A stretch of 64,000 bases of DNA from Lentisphaerae bacterium WC36 (GCA_020683205.1 CP085689.1:2232001-2296000), one strand, 5' to 3'. Counted from the stretch's first letter, positions 36,043 to 46,559 are shown. Translations and numbers: made by a program. The notes: generated by a model from the letters alone, not told the origin.

Positions 36043-37095
36043 TTATTTTGTCATCTCTTTTAATTTTTGCTGTGCTTTTTTATTACCAGCACTTGCTGCT
36101 TTTGTAAACCACCCCTTTGCTTGCATTTTTTTATCTTTTGACAAATAAATTACACCTAAATAATACATCGCTTGAGCATCATTATTATTTGCAGCAAAAG
36201 TGAAATATTTAATGGCATTTTTCTCATCTTCTTTTTGGTAATATAAATAGCCAAGAATACCGTACGCATGAACTGTTTTGATATCAGCCGCCTTTTGATA
36301 CATTTCAAGCGCTTTATCATTATTTTTTTTATCATAAAAATAGATTTGTGCAATATGAAAATATGATAAATTATCGCCTTTATCAGCAGCTTTTAAATAC
36401 CACGTTATTGCTTCATCTTTCTTATTTAAATATTTATCAAGTAAATATGCTAAGTTGTAAATTCCACCTAAATCATCTTTATTAGCTAACTTTTGAAATA
36501 TTTCGCGTGCTTTTTTTAAATCTTTTTTATCATCACGGTAAACAAGTCCTAAAAGGCACTCAGCACTATTATTTCCTAATTTTGACGCTTGGCCCAAAAG
36601 GGCTATAGCTTCATCTATTTTAGCTTGCTTTAAATACATTATTGCCATTTTATGCATACAACGAGGATTATTTTGCACAATACCCTTTTTATACCAAAAC
36701 ATAGCTTTTTCATTGTCTTTTTTGAGTTCATAAACTTTCCCCAAACCAAGAATTGCTTGTGGAGAATATTCATTTTTAAGCTTGACTGCTTTAAGATACA
36801 ATTCAATTGCTCTGTCATAATATCCTGCCCGATGATATGCTCGACCTAATTTATATGTAGCAGTATCAGGAGAAACAAAATGAAGCTTTCGATACCATTT
36901 CATCTCTTCATTTTCTTTAAACTCTTCTTTTTTACCTGATTTTTCATTATTCTCTTCTTGTTTTTTTTTAGATTTTTTTTCATCTGCAATAATACCCTCA
37001 GCAGAAGACTTTGGCTGGTCATCTGCTCCTTGAACTGAAACGACTCCCAAAACCACCAACAAACATAATAATTTTAAACCTACTTTTACATTCAT
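36043..37095 (-). CDS. Exported Sel1/TPR-repeat protein
   Basis: A 350-residue protein. The start MNVKVGLKLLCLLVVLGVVS has GGAG six bases upstream; an ATG six codons earlier does not. Signal peptide is about 1-23, followed by a Lys/Glu-rich linker (about 25-65). The remainder (about 70-345) is TPR/Sel1 repeats of 34-37 residues with AxxxYxxAxxLGN-type consensus, for example AMFWYKKGIVQNNPRCMHKM, ALEMYQKAADIKTVHAYGIL and AIKYFTFAANNNDAQAMYYL. Such solenoids usually act as adaptors in the envelope. It faces the secretin-like pair tail to tail. Confidence 0.82.
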   Translation of the reverse strand: MNVKVGLKLLCLLVVLGVVSVQGADDQPKSSAEGIIADEKKSKKKQEENNEKSGKKEEFKENEEMKWYRKLHFVSPDTATYKLGRAYHRAGYYDRAIELYLKAVKLKNEYSPQAILGLGKVYELKKDNEKAMFWYKKGIVQNNPRCMHKMAIMYLKQAKIDEAIALLGQASKLGNNSAECLLGLVYRDDKKDLKKAREIFQKLANKDDLGGIYNLAYLLDKYLNKKDEAITWYLKAADKGDNLSYFHIAQIYFYDKKNNDKALEMYQKAADIKTVHAYGILGYLYYQKEDEKNAIKYFTFAANNNDAQAMYYLGVIYLSKDKKMQAKGWFTKAASAGNKKAQQKLKEMTK

Positions 37096-37174
37096 GATTT
37101 TCTCCATTTTCATTAATATAATTAAGAATCAATATTTACTATTACGTTCATGATAAGGTATTTTCAAATAATAA

Positions 37175-37211
37175 TAAAAATGCCCCACTCTGAATGTTTT
37201 AAGAATGGAGC
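37175..37211 (-). terminator. Terminator downstream of the first sulfatase
   Basis: On the minus strand GCTCCATTCT pairs with AGAGTGGGGC (two G-U pairs) and is followed by ATTTTTATT. Confidence 0.7.
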
Positions 37212-37246
37212 AATTCTAAAGTTGATATATAAAATTATTTACTTAA

Positions 37247-38827
37247 TTAATATATACCATTAGTATTGTCTAACCAACCAAGCCCTGGCCAACCTGGCAC
37301 TTTTCCCTTACCTGTTTCTTTAACTGGATGATCATTTGCTTGACGAGGCCCAGTAGTACTACGACCATTTTTTAATAATTTAGTCATTAACTCTTTTAAT
37401 TCTGCTACTTTTTCTGGATATTTTGCAATTAAATTTTGTTTCTCAGCTGGGTCATTTTTTAAGTTATATAACTGCCATTTCGGCAAATTATTCCACTCTT
37501 TTTTAGACATTTTTTTCTTGATTTGTTTATCACTCCACCCTCCAGAAGCCTTATCAAAAATCAATTTCCAATCACCTTCTCTTACTGCAAATTTGCCTTG
37601 AATTGAATGGTTAACAATATTATCACGTTGCTCAGTCGTGGGTGCTTGCCCTGTTAATTCTCCTAGGAAACTAAAACTATCTTCGCCAGCATCTACAGGT
37701 AACTGATAATTTGTTAATTCTGCTACGGTCGCCATAAAATCATTTAAACTAATTAATTTATCACTTTTTCTAGCAGCTTTAATGACTTTTGGCCATCGGA
37801 CTAAAAATGGCACTCGATGCCCACCTTCATAAACATCAGCTTTATAACCTCTAAAATGTAAACTTGAAAACTGTCCTTTTTTTTCCATATTATACACTTT
37901 TGCCGCTGGTGAAGAACCATTATCAGCAGTGAAAATTATAATTGTATTTTCGGTTAAATCTTTTTTTTCAAGTGCATTTAAAACCTGTCCAACTGCCCAA
38001 TCTACCTCAATACAAAAATCTCCATATTTGCTAAATTTACTCGCGCCAACAAAATTTTTACTTGGTGCAATTGGCGTATGAGGAGCGCTTAACGGATAAT
38101 ATAAAAAAAATGGTTTATTTTTTGACTGCTGATTGATATAATCAACTGCTTTATCGCTTAACATTCTAATTGCATCATCATCTTGAGTAACAGGTAAATC
38201 ATAAACCCCTGTTTCTTTTGGAGGTTTAGCTTTAATAATTTTATGCGAAACTGCTACACATTGATCGTTTTCAATCATAATCCATGCAGGATTTGCAACA
38301 GGATGTCCATAATAATAATCAAAACCATGATCTAAAGGACTTTCATAAAGTTTTTTCTTAAAATCAATATCTTTAAAATAACGACCACCTTTAACATCAT
38401 TTCCTGTAGTCGAATGCCAACCAACTCCTAAGTGCCACTTGCCTACAATTCCTGTATTATAACCCCTACTTTTCAATAAATCAGCAACAGTTAAACGTTC
38501 TTTATCCATCAAAGTTGGTTTATTAAAACCACCATGAACGCCACTTTTTAATTCGCTTCTCCAATTGTATCGACCATTTAATAATCCATAACGCGTCGGT
38601 GTACACACCGCACTACTTGAATGTGCATCTGTAAAATAGACTCCATGATTTGTTAATTTATCTATATTTGGAGTTTGCCATTTTGCCTCTTTATTAATAC
38701 TACTTACATCACCTAATCCCATATCGTCAGCCATTATAAAAATAATATTTGGTTGTCCTGTTTGAGCTTGAGAAAATAACGAAAGACCACTGATTAATGA
38801 TAAACTTAATAAATATTTTGATTGCAT
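37247..38827 (-). CDS. Secreted type I sulfatase A
   Basis: A 526-residue sulfatase with a signal peptide (about residues 1-21). The metal-binding start is NIIFIMADDMGLGD, and the maturation signature is CTPTR at 75-79 followed by YGLLNGRYNWRS. The Cys is converted to formylglycine by FGE or an anaerobic enzyme, which is not in this window. Catalytic-site motifs continue with GKWHLGVGWH, and NGSSP after FTADNG. It hydrolyses sulfate esters, probably of sulfated polysaccharide, in the periplasm or outside. The exact substrate cannot be told. It is a single gene with its own terminator. Confidence 0.9.
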   Translation of the reverse strand: MQSKYLLSLSLISGLSLFSQAQTGQPNIIFIMADDMGLGDVSSINKEAKWQTPNIDKLTNHGVYFTDAHSSSAVCTPTRYGLLNGRYNWRSELKSGVHGGFNKPTLMDKERLTVADLLKSRGYNTGIVGKWHLGVGWHSTTGNDVKGGRYFKDIDFKKKLYESPLDHGFDYYYGHPVANPAWIMIENDQCVAVSHKIIKAKPPKETGVYDLPVTQDDDAIRMLSDKAVDYINQQSKNKPFFLYYPLSAPHTPIAPSKNFVGASKFSKYGDFCIEVDWAVGQVLNALEKKDLTENTIIIFTADNGSSPAAKVYNMEKKGQFSSLHFRGYKADVYEGGHRVPFLVRWPKVIKAARKSDKLISLNDFMATVAELTNYQLPVDAGEDSFSFLGELTGQAPTTEQRDNIVNHSIQGKFAVREGDWKLIFDKASGGWSDKQIKKKMSKKEWNNLPKWQLYNLKNDPAEKQNLIAKYPEKVAELKELMTKLLKNGRSTTGPRQANDHPVKETGKGKVPGWPGLGWLDNTNGIY

Positions 38828-38941
38828 ATTAAAAACCCTCGTTTTATAAAATTCCTTTTCTCCAATAAACGTGGACTATTGCGAAATATTGTGAAAATAG
38901 CAAATTATTTGCTTAATTTTCTATTTACTAGCTATTGTCTT

Positions 38942-39865
38942 TCAGGATTTTTTTGAATTTCGTAAATCTGAAGCTGAAAACTCAAGAAGTAATGTTGCAA
39001 TCACTGATATAACGATGCCTACTTGTACTTTAAACCCTGGAAAATATTCAAGTCGGAATAAAAATGCGAATATTACTACAAATGCAGGAGTTAAATAAAT
39101 ATATGCAGTTGCTTTATTAGGATCCAATAAAATGATTGATTTTTGAAAATATAAAAATGATAAAACGGTAGCACCTACCGCTAAATAGCTAATATGAAAA
39201 ATGTTTATACCATGAATACGAGACCAATCTAATGGCTTGCCAAGTAATAACAATGTAACAAACATCCATATTGTACCACTTAATAATACCGTAAAAATTA
39301 ATACAACAACATTAAATTCAGATTTGTATAGCGCTTTGAGTAACAATGAATAAGCACATGTTGTAATAACAGCAATCATAAAAATATAATCGCCAACATC
39401 AAGTGAAAAAAATTCAATTTCGATTAAATTTCCATCGAATATAACCCAAATTGTTCCAAAGGCTCCAATAATATAAATTATGAAATTTTTAAAACTTAAC
39501 TTTTGCTGAAAAATAAAAGTACTTAAAACAGCCGTTAATAATGGCACCAATGTATATAATGTTCCAGTATGCAATGTTGTAGTTGTTTTTAAAGATTCGA
39601 AAAAACTAATAAAATATAATGCGTAAAGTAGTCCAATTATTGATCCGCGCCAAGCCACTAATTTTAATTGTTGCCAATAATTTTTTTGAAGAAATACTAC
39701 TGGCAATAAAACTATACTAGCAATCAAAAACCGTAATAATGTTAATGAAATTGGATTGACAACTTTTGCTAAAGATGCAGAAGAAATAAATGATAATGAA
39801 ACTAATATTGTGACCAAGAGGGCATAAAAATGCCCTAAGAGGTGTTTATTTACAAATTTAATCAT
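38942..39865 (-). CDS. EamA/DMT-family membrane transporter
   Basis: A 307-residue protein with about ten membrane segments and two EamA halves. The first half ends near TIWVIFDGNLIE and the second begins near DVGDYIFMIAVITTCAYSLL. The DMT hallmark LLRFLIASIVLLPVVFL is in the first half, and the second has LDPNKATAYIYLTPAFVVIF. Drug/metabolite exporters of this type move amino acids or other small molecules, and the substrate is unknown. It is last in the co-directional run from nadB. Confidence 0.85.
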   Translation of the reverse strand: MIKFVNKHLLGHFYALLVTILVSLSFISSASLAKVVNPISLTLLRFLIASIVLLPVVFLQKNYWQQLKLVAWRGSIIGLLYALYFISFFESLKTTTTLHTGTLYTLVPLLTAVLSTFIFQQKLSFKNFIIYIIGAFGTIWVIFDGNLIEIEFFSLDVGDYIFMIAVITTCAYSLLLKALYKSEFNVVVLIFTVLLSGTIWMFVTLLLLGKPLDWSRIHGINIFHISYLAVGATVLSFLYFQKSIILLDPNKATAYIYLTPAFVVIFAFLFRLEYFPGFKVQVGIVISVIATLLLEFSASDLRNSKKS

Positions 39866-39938
39866 AATATTTTAACGTCTTTTAATTTTAATTAAGATTT
39901 TCAGCGCTAAAATTTAAGCTTAAAATTGCAAAATAATT

Positions 39939-40373
39939 TCAACACTGTTTATTTTTAATATAAAACTTCATCGTCATAATATCTTCATTGCCACCTTTAA
40001 CATCTTTTAATTTCTCTTTACCATACCCTACCGTATATCGTAAAAGCAAGCTAAACATAAAAAACATTACAAATAAAATAATCATTAACAAAATTAAATA
40101 ACCAATTTTAGAAATAGTCAATGGTTCACGACTAATTTCCTGTTGCAAATCGTCAAAATCTTCAACACCACTTTTCGTACTTTCCTCGGTAGCAGCAAGT
40201 TGCGTGAATGGTCGTTTCATATTTATATCAATAATATGCGGTTTATCTTCGTTAATATTTTCAAAATGTCCTAATACATTTTCAACAACGCACTTAGCTT
40301 TATTATCATGGCTATTATTTTCATGATTTGAAGTAGTATTTTTGAAATCTTTTGAATTGTAATCTTTACTCAT
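39939..40373 (-). CDS. Small single-span membrane protein of unknown function
   Basis: A 144-residue protein with a hydrophilic N-terminal region (about 1-85, many Asn, Asp, Glu and His), one membrane span (about 94-116, LILLMIILFVMFFMFSLLLR) and a short basic tail. No family is recognised. It lies 65 bases after clpA and before the DMT gene. Confidence 0.65.
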   Translation of the reverse strand: MSKDYNSKDFKNTTSNHENNSHDNKAKCVVENVLGHFENINEDKPHIIDINMKRPFTQLAATEESTKSGVEDFDDLQQEISREPLTISKIGYLILLMIILFVMFFMFSLLLRYTVGYGKEKLKDVKGGNEDIMTMKFYIKNKQC

Positions 40374-40438
40374 ATTATGCTATAAATTATTTATTAAGAT
40401 GCTTGGTTAGTTGGCATCTCTGATTTGTTTATTAAAAG

Positions 40439-43144
40439 TCACTTACTATTGCGATTAGCAGTGATATCCAATTCTAACTGCTTAACCTTATTGTTAAAGG
40501 TAACATTAACAAAACCACCTTTTGTCAACTCACCAAATAAAATTTCGTTAGCTAACTGTTCTTGCAGTTTATTGCGAATAATTCTCTGCAATGGACGTGC
40601 ACCCATTTTTGGATCAAAACCTTCCTTAATAAAATAATCAATAGCACTATCAGTAATCGCCAATTGCACTTTTTTAGTCTTTAAATCGTCAGCTAATTGA
40701 CCAACAAATTTACGTACAATTTGCTGCATTAGTTCTATACTCAAACTATTAAAATAGATAATTGAATCCAAACGATTACGAAATTCTGGGGTGAAGAATT
40801 TCTCAACCTCTTTATTGGTGGTCAGTTTTTTATCCTCAACATCAACACCTTGCAACTTATCACCAAAACCAATACGGTTAATATCTAAAGCACGAGCGCC
40901 AACATTACTTGTCATAATACAAATTGCATTCCTAAAATCAGCTTTACGCCCTGAATTATCCGTTAAAAAACCATAATCCATGACCTGCAACAATACATTA
41001 TAAATATCGCTATGCGCTTTTTCTATTTCATCAATTAACACAATACTATGCGGATTTTTAATCAACGCCTCAGTCAATAATCCAGCCTGTTCAAAACCAA
41101 CATACCCAGGAGGACTACCAATTAACTTTGAAATTGTATGTTTTTCAGCATACTCACTCATATCAAATCTAATAAAATTAACGCCCAACTTAGCAGCTAA
41201 TTGTTTAGCTAGTTCAGTTTTACCAACTCCAGTCGGTCCACAAAATAAGAAGGATCCTATTGGTTTATCTTTTGCGCCAATTCCAGAACGACTAATTTTA
41301 ATTGCTTTTACAACATCATTAACCGCACCTTTTTGACCAAATACTACATTATTTAGATCTTTCTCTAAATTTAATAACACATCGCTATCAGAACTACTCA
41401 CTTTAGCAGTTGGAATGTTCGCCATACTAGCAACTACTTCTTCAACATCTGTGACATTCAGCATTTTTTTACGACGTTTAACTCCACGCAAATCATTGCG
41501 TGCACCAACCTCATCAATAACATCAATTGCCTTATCTGGCAAAAATCTTTCATTAATATATAATGCCGATAATTTAACAGCAGTTTCAATGGCATTTTTT
41601 GAATATGTTACATTGTAATGATCTTCATAATAATTTTTGACTCCATTAACAATTTGAATTGTTTCATCAATTGAAGGCTCTGTAATATCAATTTTCTGCA
41701 AACGACGTGAAAACGCCTTATCTTTTAAAATATGTTTTTTATAATCATCATATGTTGTTGTTCCAATGCAACGTAGCTGCCCCTTGTTTAAAACAGGCTT
41801 AAGAATGTTAGAAGCATCCAACGATCCATCACCACTAGCTCCAGCACCCATTAATGTATGAATTTCATCAACAAAAATAATACTATTTGGTTCATCTTTT
41901 AGGGCATCAATAATTTTCTTTAAACGTTTTTCAAATTCACCACGATACTTAGTTCCAGCAACAACCGAGCTCATATCAATACTCCAGATGCGTGATTCTT
42001 GTAATTTTTCAGGCACCTCGCCATCAGCAATTGCCAGTGCTAAACCTTCAGCAATTGCAGTTTTTCCAACCCCTGGTTCTCCAACTAAAATTGGATTATT
42101 CTTTTTACGGCGGCATAAAATTTGCATCATGCGATTAACTTCAGTTTGACGACCAATCAAATTATCAACGTGACCATTTTTAGCATAATCAATTAAATCA
42201 ACACCATACTTCTCTAAAAGCAACTCTTGTTTTGATTTTTTCTTTTTCAATTCACGCTCTGTATCAGTATTAGTTTTAAAATCAGAATCATCAACTTGAC
42301 GATCTTCATCTATAAATTCCCTGAATGGCGAAAAATTATCTTTTGAGTCATTATCACTTTCATCATCATCAAATTCATTGAACTCTAAGAATTGGTTTTC
42401 ATCTTCATCGCTATCCTCATCACTGTCAAAATCTAAATCGTTACCAGACTCCATCGAGAAAAACATTTCACTACTATCATTATCTTCGTCATTACCATCT
42501 TTCATATTATTAGAAAATTTGACATACTTAACTTTAATATTATCAACAGAAAAAGGTAATTCATCATCTTCATCATCAACGCTTAAAAAAGCATTGCTTT
42601 GTAATAGTTGTTCTTCATCCTCATCAATAAAATCATCTAATTGATCATTATTATCATGTGAATAAAACTCTGTTACTTCAGTAATCAAGCTAAAACGATC
42701 AACGTTAAATTCGTGCATTAAATATGCCCCATAACCTTCACCATTAGCAATTAATGCCAATAAAACATCAAACACTGTCACTGTTCTTTTTTGCGAAGCT
42801 AAAGCTTGAGAAAAAGCTCCATCAATAATTCTGCTAAAAGCTAATGACTGATTTGGAGGAATAATTTGAATTTTATCGTCATCACTATTGCGAAAAACAC
42901 TCATTTGTTCAATATTCGTTTTCAAATAATTGGCAACATAACTATTTAAAGCTTGATGATCACAACCAATTGAAGTCAGAACCATCTGAATATCTTGAAT
43001 TTTTAGCAAATTTAATAATAAATGTTCTGTTAAAATATATTCATGGCGCATTGCAATTGCCGTTTTAACCGTCGCCAAAAGCACACAGTGCATACGTTTA
43101 CTAATTCTTGGCAATTTTGGCTTATTGTTGTTATTTTCAGCCAT
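40439..43144 (-). CDS. clpA: ClpA-type AAA+ unfoldase of the Clp protease
   Basis: A 901-residue protein with the ClpA layout. The N-domain (about 10-155) is followed by a very acidic stretch (about 165-295). D1 has Walker A GEPGVGKTAIAEG (about 352) and Walker B IIFVDEIHTLMGAG. D2 has Walker A GPTGVGKTELAKQ (about 633) and Walker B IVLIDEIEKAH. The IGF tripeptide in NRIGFGDK (about 765) matches the ClpP-docking loop. E. coli ClpA is near 758 residues, so the extra length is largely the acidic insert between N-domain and D1. It directly follows clpS with 3 bases between, as in many genomes. clpP is not in the window. Confidence 0.93.
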   Translation of the reverse strand: MAENNNNKPKLPRISKRMHCVLLATVKTAIAMRHEYILTEHLLLNLLKIQDIQMVLTSIGCDHQALNSYVANYLKTNIEQMSVFRNSDDDKIQIIPPNQSLAFSRIIDGAFSQALASQKRTVTVFDVLLALIANGEGYGAYLMHEFNVDRFSLITEVTEFYSHDNNDQLDDFIDEDEEQLLQSNAFLSVDDEDDELPFSVDNIKVKYVKFSNNMKDGNDEDNDSSEMFFSMESGNDLDFDSDEDSDEDENQFLEFNEFDDDESDNDSKDNFSPFREFIDEDRQVDDSDFKTNTDTERELKKKKSKQELLLEKYGVDLIDYAKNGHVDNLIGRQTEVNRMMQILCRRKKNNPILVGEPGVGKTAIAEGLALAIADGEVPEKLQESRIWSIDMSSVVAGTKYRGEFEKRLKKIIDALKDEPNSIIFVDEIHTLMGAGASGDGSLDASNILKPVLNKGQLRCIGTTTYDDYKKHILKDKAFSRRLQKIDITEPSIDETIQIVNGVKNYYEDHYNVTYSKNAIETAVKLSALYINERFLPDKAIDVIDEVGARNDLRGVKRRKKMLNVTDVEEVVASMANIPTAKVSSSDSDVLLNLEKDLNNVVFGQKGAVNDVVKAIKISRSGIGAKDKPIGSFLFCGPTGVGKTELAKQLAAKLGVNFIRFDMSEYAEKHTISKLIGSPPGYVGFEQAGLLTEALIKNPHSIVLIDEIEKAHSDIYNVLLQVMDYGFLTDNSGRKADFRNAICIMTSNVGARALDINRIGFGDKLQGVDVEDKKLTTNKEVEKFFTPEFRNRLDSIIYFNSLSIELMQQIVRKFVGQLADDLKTKKVQLAITDSAIDYFIKEGFDPKMGARPLQRIIRNKLQEQLANEILFGELTKGGFVNVTFNNKVKQLELDITANRNSK

Positions 43145-43147
43145 TGA

Positions 43148-43441
43148 TTATGCCTCCTCTAATTTGCAACGCAACGGAAATTTATTTTGTTGCGCTAATT
43201 GCGAAACAAATGCCACTTTTGTTTCAGCAATTTCATATGGGTAAACGCCACAAACACCAAAACCATCATTATGAACTTGTAACATTAGCGAATGTGCATC
43301 TTGTTTACTTTTCTTAAAAATCACCATCAGCACCATAACGACAAACTCCATTGTAGTAAAATCATCGTTTAGAATCAGCACTTTATACATTTTAGGTGCT
43401 GCAATTTTTTTCTTGATAATTGGTTGTTCTTTAGTACTCAT
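43148..43441 (-). CDS. clpS: ClpS adaptor protein
   Basis: A 97-residue protein of the normal ClpS length. It carries the core YKVLILNDDFTTMEFVV with the substrate-contact Asn-Asp-Asp, and the His in LQVHNDGFGVCGVYPYEIAE. ClpS binds proteins with N-end-rule residues and hands them to ClpA. The first 20 residues are a disordered Lys-rich extension, which is the part that enters ClpA. Position next to clpA confirms the call. Confidence 0.95.
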   Translation of the reverse strand: MSTKEQPIIKKKIAAPKMYKVLILNDDFTTMEFVVMVLMVIFKKSKQDAHSLMLQVHNDGFGVCGVYPYEIAETKVAFVSQLAQQNKFPLRCKLEEA

Positions 43442-43514
43442 TTAAAACCTTAATTATATATGATGTTATAAATTTTGATTAATAATTTTAAAAATTTATG
43501 TTTTAATCAAAAAT

Positions 43515-44819
43515 TTATTTATTTTTCTTTTTATTTTTTTGAACTTCTTTTTTAAAAATTTTTTCTTTGTTTTTACTACCACTACTATGCTTTTTTACAT
43601 TTGCTTTTCTTTTATTATTACGCCTTTTAGCAGTTGGTAAATTATTTTCAAAATCTTTATCCAACCCTAAAACATTATCTTGAATTATTGCTAGTTCACG
43701 AGCATGAGCATAACTTTTAACAAAACGCATCGAATTTGAAACTTTATCAAATCGTAATTTGGGCTGATACTGCAATGTTCTAATAGCTGACCCAATAACT
43801 CGTTTTATTAGACAATGAGGCACAAACGCTTTTTTTAACATCCGTTTCATAACGCTTTCAATTGATTCAAAATTACGCCATAAAGTCCCTGGTTCGCCAT
43901 TTCCAAGTTCATCTTCAATAAAAGGTAGCATTAAACATGCAACAGCTAATGAAACACTGTTACGATAATAACCTAAATTTACTCTAAAATTGCGCTCTGT
44001 TAATAATTTCAAAGCATACTGCCCCGCAACCGTCTCAAAATTATTTTCAAAAAATGGTAAAAAATAGTGTAAAAGCCCATATTGATGAAAAATCTTTAAT
44101 ATTTCATGACTATAACTGTTAGAAAGAATTTTCTCAAGTTCTAAAGTTAACCGTGACGGAGCTGCATGTGTAATTAACTGTAAATTATCCTTTAATGCTT
44201 CTTCAGTCTGTGGGTCAATAGAAAATCCACACTGCCCAGCAAATTTTAATGCTCTAAGAATTCGCACAGGATCTTCTTCAAAGCGAATTTTAGGATCTCC
44301 AATCACGCGAATAACTCTGTTTTCAATATCTTGAAGTCCACATCCAACATAGTCAATTAACTCTTCAGCAACAGGATCATAAAATAAGGCATTAATTGAG
44401 AAATCTCTGCGCCATGCATCTTCATTTGATGTCCCGAATTCATTATCGCGCAAAATTAAGTTTTCAAGCTTAACATTTTTCTTTTTTGCCAAAATTTTTT
44501 CAACTCTTTTGTCGCCTTTTTTAGCAGCAGAAGGTTTTTTTCTAAAAGTACTAATTTCAACAATATCCCGGCCACAACGCAAATGTACTAGCTTAAAACG
44601 TCGACCAATAATTCTTGCAGCACGACGCCCAAAAACATTACGAACTTCCTCAGGCGTTGCCGCTGTTGAAATATCATAATCTTTTGCCTTTCTGCCAATC
44701 AAAGAGTCACGCACTGCACCACCAACAATATATGTTTCATAGCCAGCACTTTGCAGCTGTTGAACTATTTTGATAATTTTTCTATCGATATTAAGTCTTA
44801 TTAATTTTGTAATCATCAT
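43515..44819 (-). CDS. pcnB: Poly(A) polymerase / CCA-adding-type nucleotidyltransferase (PcnB)
   Basis: A 434-residue protein. The nucleotidyltransferase head has YIVGGAVRDSLIGRKAKDYD with the catalytic Asp pair DYD, then GRRFKLVHLRCGRD, which is the PcnB rather than the CCA-type version. WRRDFSINALFYDP and the RNA-binding RFEEDPVRILRALKFAGQCG follow. The C-terminal tail (about 395-434) is extremely Lys-rich, suitable for RNA contact. Class II enzymes can be poly(A) polymerases or CCA-adding enzymes; the GRRF motif favours PcnB. It precedes clpS by 73 bases. Confidence 0.85.
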   Translation of the reverse strand: MMITKLIRLNIDRKIIKIVQQLQSAGYETYIVGGAVRDSLIGRKAKDYDISTAATPEEVRNVFGRRAARIIGRRFKLVHLRCGRDIVEISTFRKKPSAAKKGDKRVEKILAKKKNVKLENLILRDNEFGTSNEDAWRRDFSINALFYDPVAEELIDYVGCGLQDIENRVIRVIGDPKIRFEEDPVRILRALKFAGQCGFSIDPQTEEALKDNLQLITHAAPSRLTLELEKILSNSYSHEILKIFHQYGLLHYFLPFFENNFETVAGQYALKLLTERNFRVNLGYYRNSVSLAVACLMLPFIEDELGNGEPGTLWRNFESIESVMKRMLKKAFVPHCLIKRVIGSAIRTLQYQPKLRFDKVSNSMRFVKSYAHARELAIIQDNVLGLDKDFENNLPTAKRRNNKRKANVKKHSSGSKNKEKIFKKEVQKNKKKNK

Positions 44820-44870
44820 AAATTATTCTAACACTATACTTTATTAATTTTATTTATTAAGTAATCTCAC

Positions 44871-46559
44871 TTACAACTTATTTACCGGACGGACAATAAT
44901 TGATTCAACATAATCTAAACTTTCATCACGCTGGATATAATCAGCATTATAATGTAAACCACGACTTTCTTTACGCTTTAGAGCAGCATCAATAATAATT
45001 TCGGCAACTGACGCAATATTGCGAAGCTCAATTAGATCTTTTGAAATATAAAAATCCCAGTAATATTTTTCAATTTCTTTGCGAATATTTTTAATACGTG
45101 ATTTAGCTCGCTCCAAACGTTTATTTGTGCGTACAATACCAACATAGTCCCACATAAATTTTCTTATTTCTTCCCAATTATGAACAATCACAACCATTTC
45201 ATCTGAATCAGTAGCATTACCGCTACTCCAATTTTCAACAATGCTTTGATCAAATTCTTTAATAAACTGCTCACGACTACTAATAATATCATCAGCAGCT
45301 AATCTTGCTACTACTACAGCTTCAAGCAAACTATTAGAGGCTAAGCGATTAGCACCATGTAGCCCAGTACAAGCACATTCTCCAACCGCATAAAGTCCTG
45401 AAACTGTTGTCGCACCCTTTTCATCAGTTTTTGCACCACCGCAAAGGTAATGAGCTGCTGGAACCACTGGAATTAAATCTTTACTCATATTAACACCAGC
45501 ATCTAAACAAGCTTGAAAAATATTTGGAAAACGTAACTTTAACTCTTCTTCACTTTTGTGACGAATATCCAAATAAACACACTCTTGTCCCGAAATCTTC
45601 ATTTCATTATCAATAGCTCGAGCTACAACATCACGAGGTGCTAAGCTTTTCAATTCATGATATTTATCCATAAACTCAATCAACTTACCACAAGCATCAA
45701 AGCGTTTCAAAACAGCCCCCTCACCTCGTACAGCTTCACTAATTAAAAACGAGCGCACTTTTGGGTGATACAAAATAGTTGGGTGAAATTGAAAAAACTC
45801 CATATTAGCAATCGGCACTCCTGCGCGATAACACATTGCAATACCACTTCCACACGCACAATCAGGATTACTTGTATACAGATAAACCTTACCTGCACCT
45901 CCTGTGGCTACAACCGTTGCAAGAGCTTCAAATGTCTTTACACAATTATTTTCAATATCAAAAACATAAGCACCGTAACAACGATCTTTTTCAACAGTAA
46001 CTCCAGAACGACGTGCTGTAATTAAATCAATTGCAGCGTGGTTTTCAAAAATTGAAATATTTTCAGTTGTTTGACAACTCTTTAATAAAGCACGTACCAA
46101 TTCAGCTCCAGTAATATCTCCTGAATGTAATACTCTTCGTTTACCATGACCTCCCTCTTTGCCCAAGTCAAAATCTTCAGCAACATCATCAGCTAAATAT
46201 TCATCATCAGCTGTAACCTCGGCACGTGTTGTAAATTTAACCCCTCTATCAATTAATTTTTTAATTTCTTGAGGCCCATTTTCTATAATTTTTTTAACAA
46301 CTTCTTGATTGCAAAGGTTGCGTCCAGCTATTAAGGTATCGCGGATATGCTCTGAAAAATCGTCATTTTCATCAATAACACAAGCAATTCCGCCTTGAGC
46401 ATATCTGGTATTTGACTCTTCCGCATCAAGTTTAGTAATTATCGCAACTGAATGACCATCTTCTGCTAAATTCAATGCCGTAGACATTCCTGCTACGCCA
46501 CTACCTAGCACTAAATAATCAAATTTTAAAACGTCTTTTTGGTCTATTTTTTCTTTCAT
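44871..46559 (-). CDS. nadB: L-aspartate oxidase
   Basis: A 562-residue FAD enzyme. The dinucleotide-binding motif is VLGSGVAGMSTALNLAEDGH (about 18-37). SNTRYAQGGIACV, GHGKRRVLHSGDITG and FHPTILYHPK are typical of the succinate dehydrogenase-like family. EAVRGEGAVL and RDVVARAID lie in the active-site domain. A C-terminal helical domain is at about 430-540. It oxidises L-aspartate to iminoaspartate, the first step of NAD synthesis. nadA and nadC are not in the window. Confidence 0.93.
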   Translation of the reverse strand: MKEKIDQKDVLKFDYLVLGSGVAGMSTALNLAEDGHSVAIITKLDAEESNTRYAQGGIACVIDENDDFSEHIRDTLIAGRNLCNQEVVKKIIENGPQEIKKLIDRGVKFTTRAEVTADDEYLADDVAEDFDLGKEGGHGKRRVLHSGDITGAELVRALLKSCQTTENISIFENHAAIDLITARRSGVTVEKDRCYGAYVFDIENNCVKTFEALATVVATGGAGKVYLYTSNPDCACGSGIAMCYRAGVPIANMEFFQFHPTILYHPKVRSFLISEAVRGEGAVLKRFDACGKLIEFMDKYHELKSLAPRDVVARAIDNEMKISGQECVYLDIRHKSEEELKLRFPNIFQACLDAGVNMSKDLIPVVPAAHYLCGGAKTDEKGATTVSGLYAVGECACTGLHGANRLASNSLLEAVVVARLAADDIISSREQFIKEFDQSIVENWSSGNATDSDEMVVIVHNWEEIRKFMWDYVGIVRTNKRLERAKSRIKNIRKEIEKYYWDFYISKDLIELRNIASVAEIIIDAALKRKESRGLHYNADYIQRDESLDYVESIIVRPVNKL

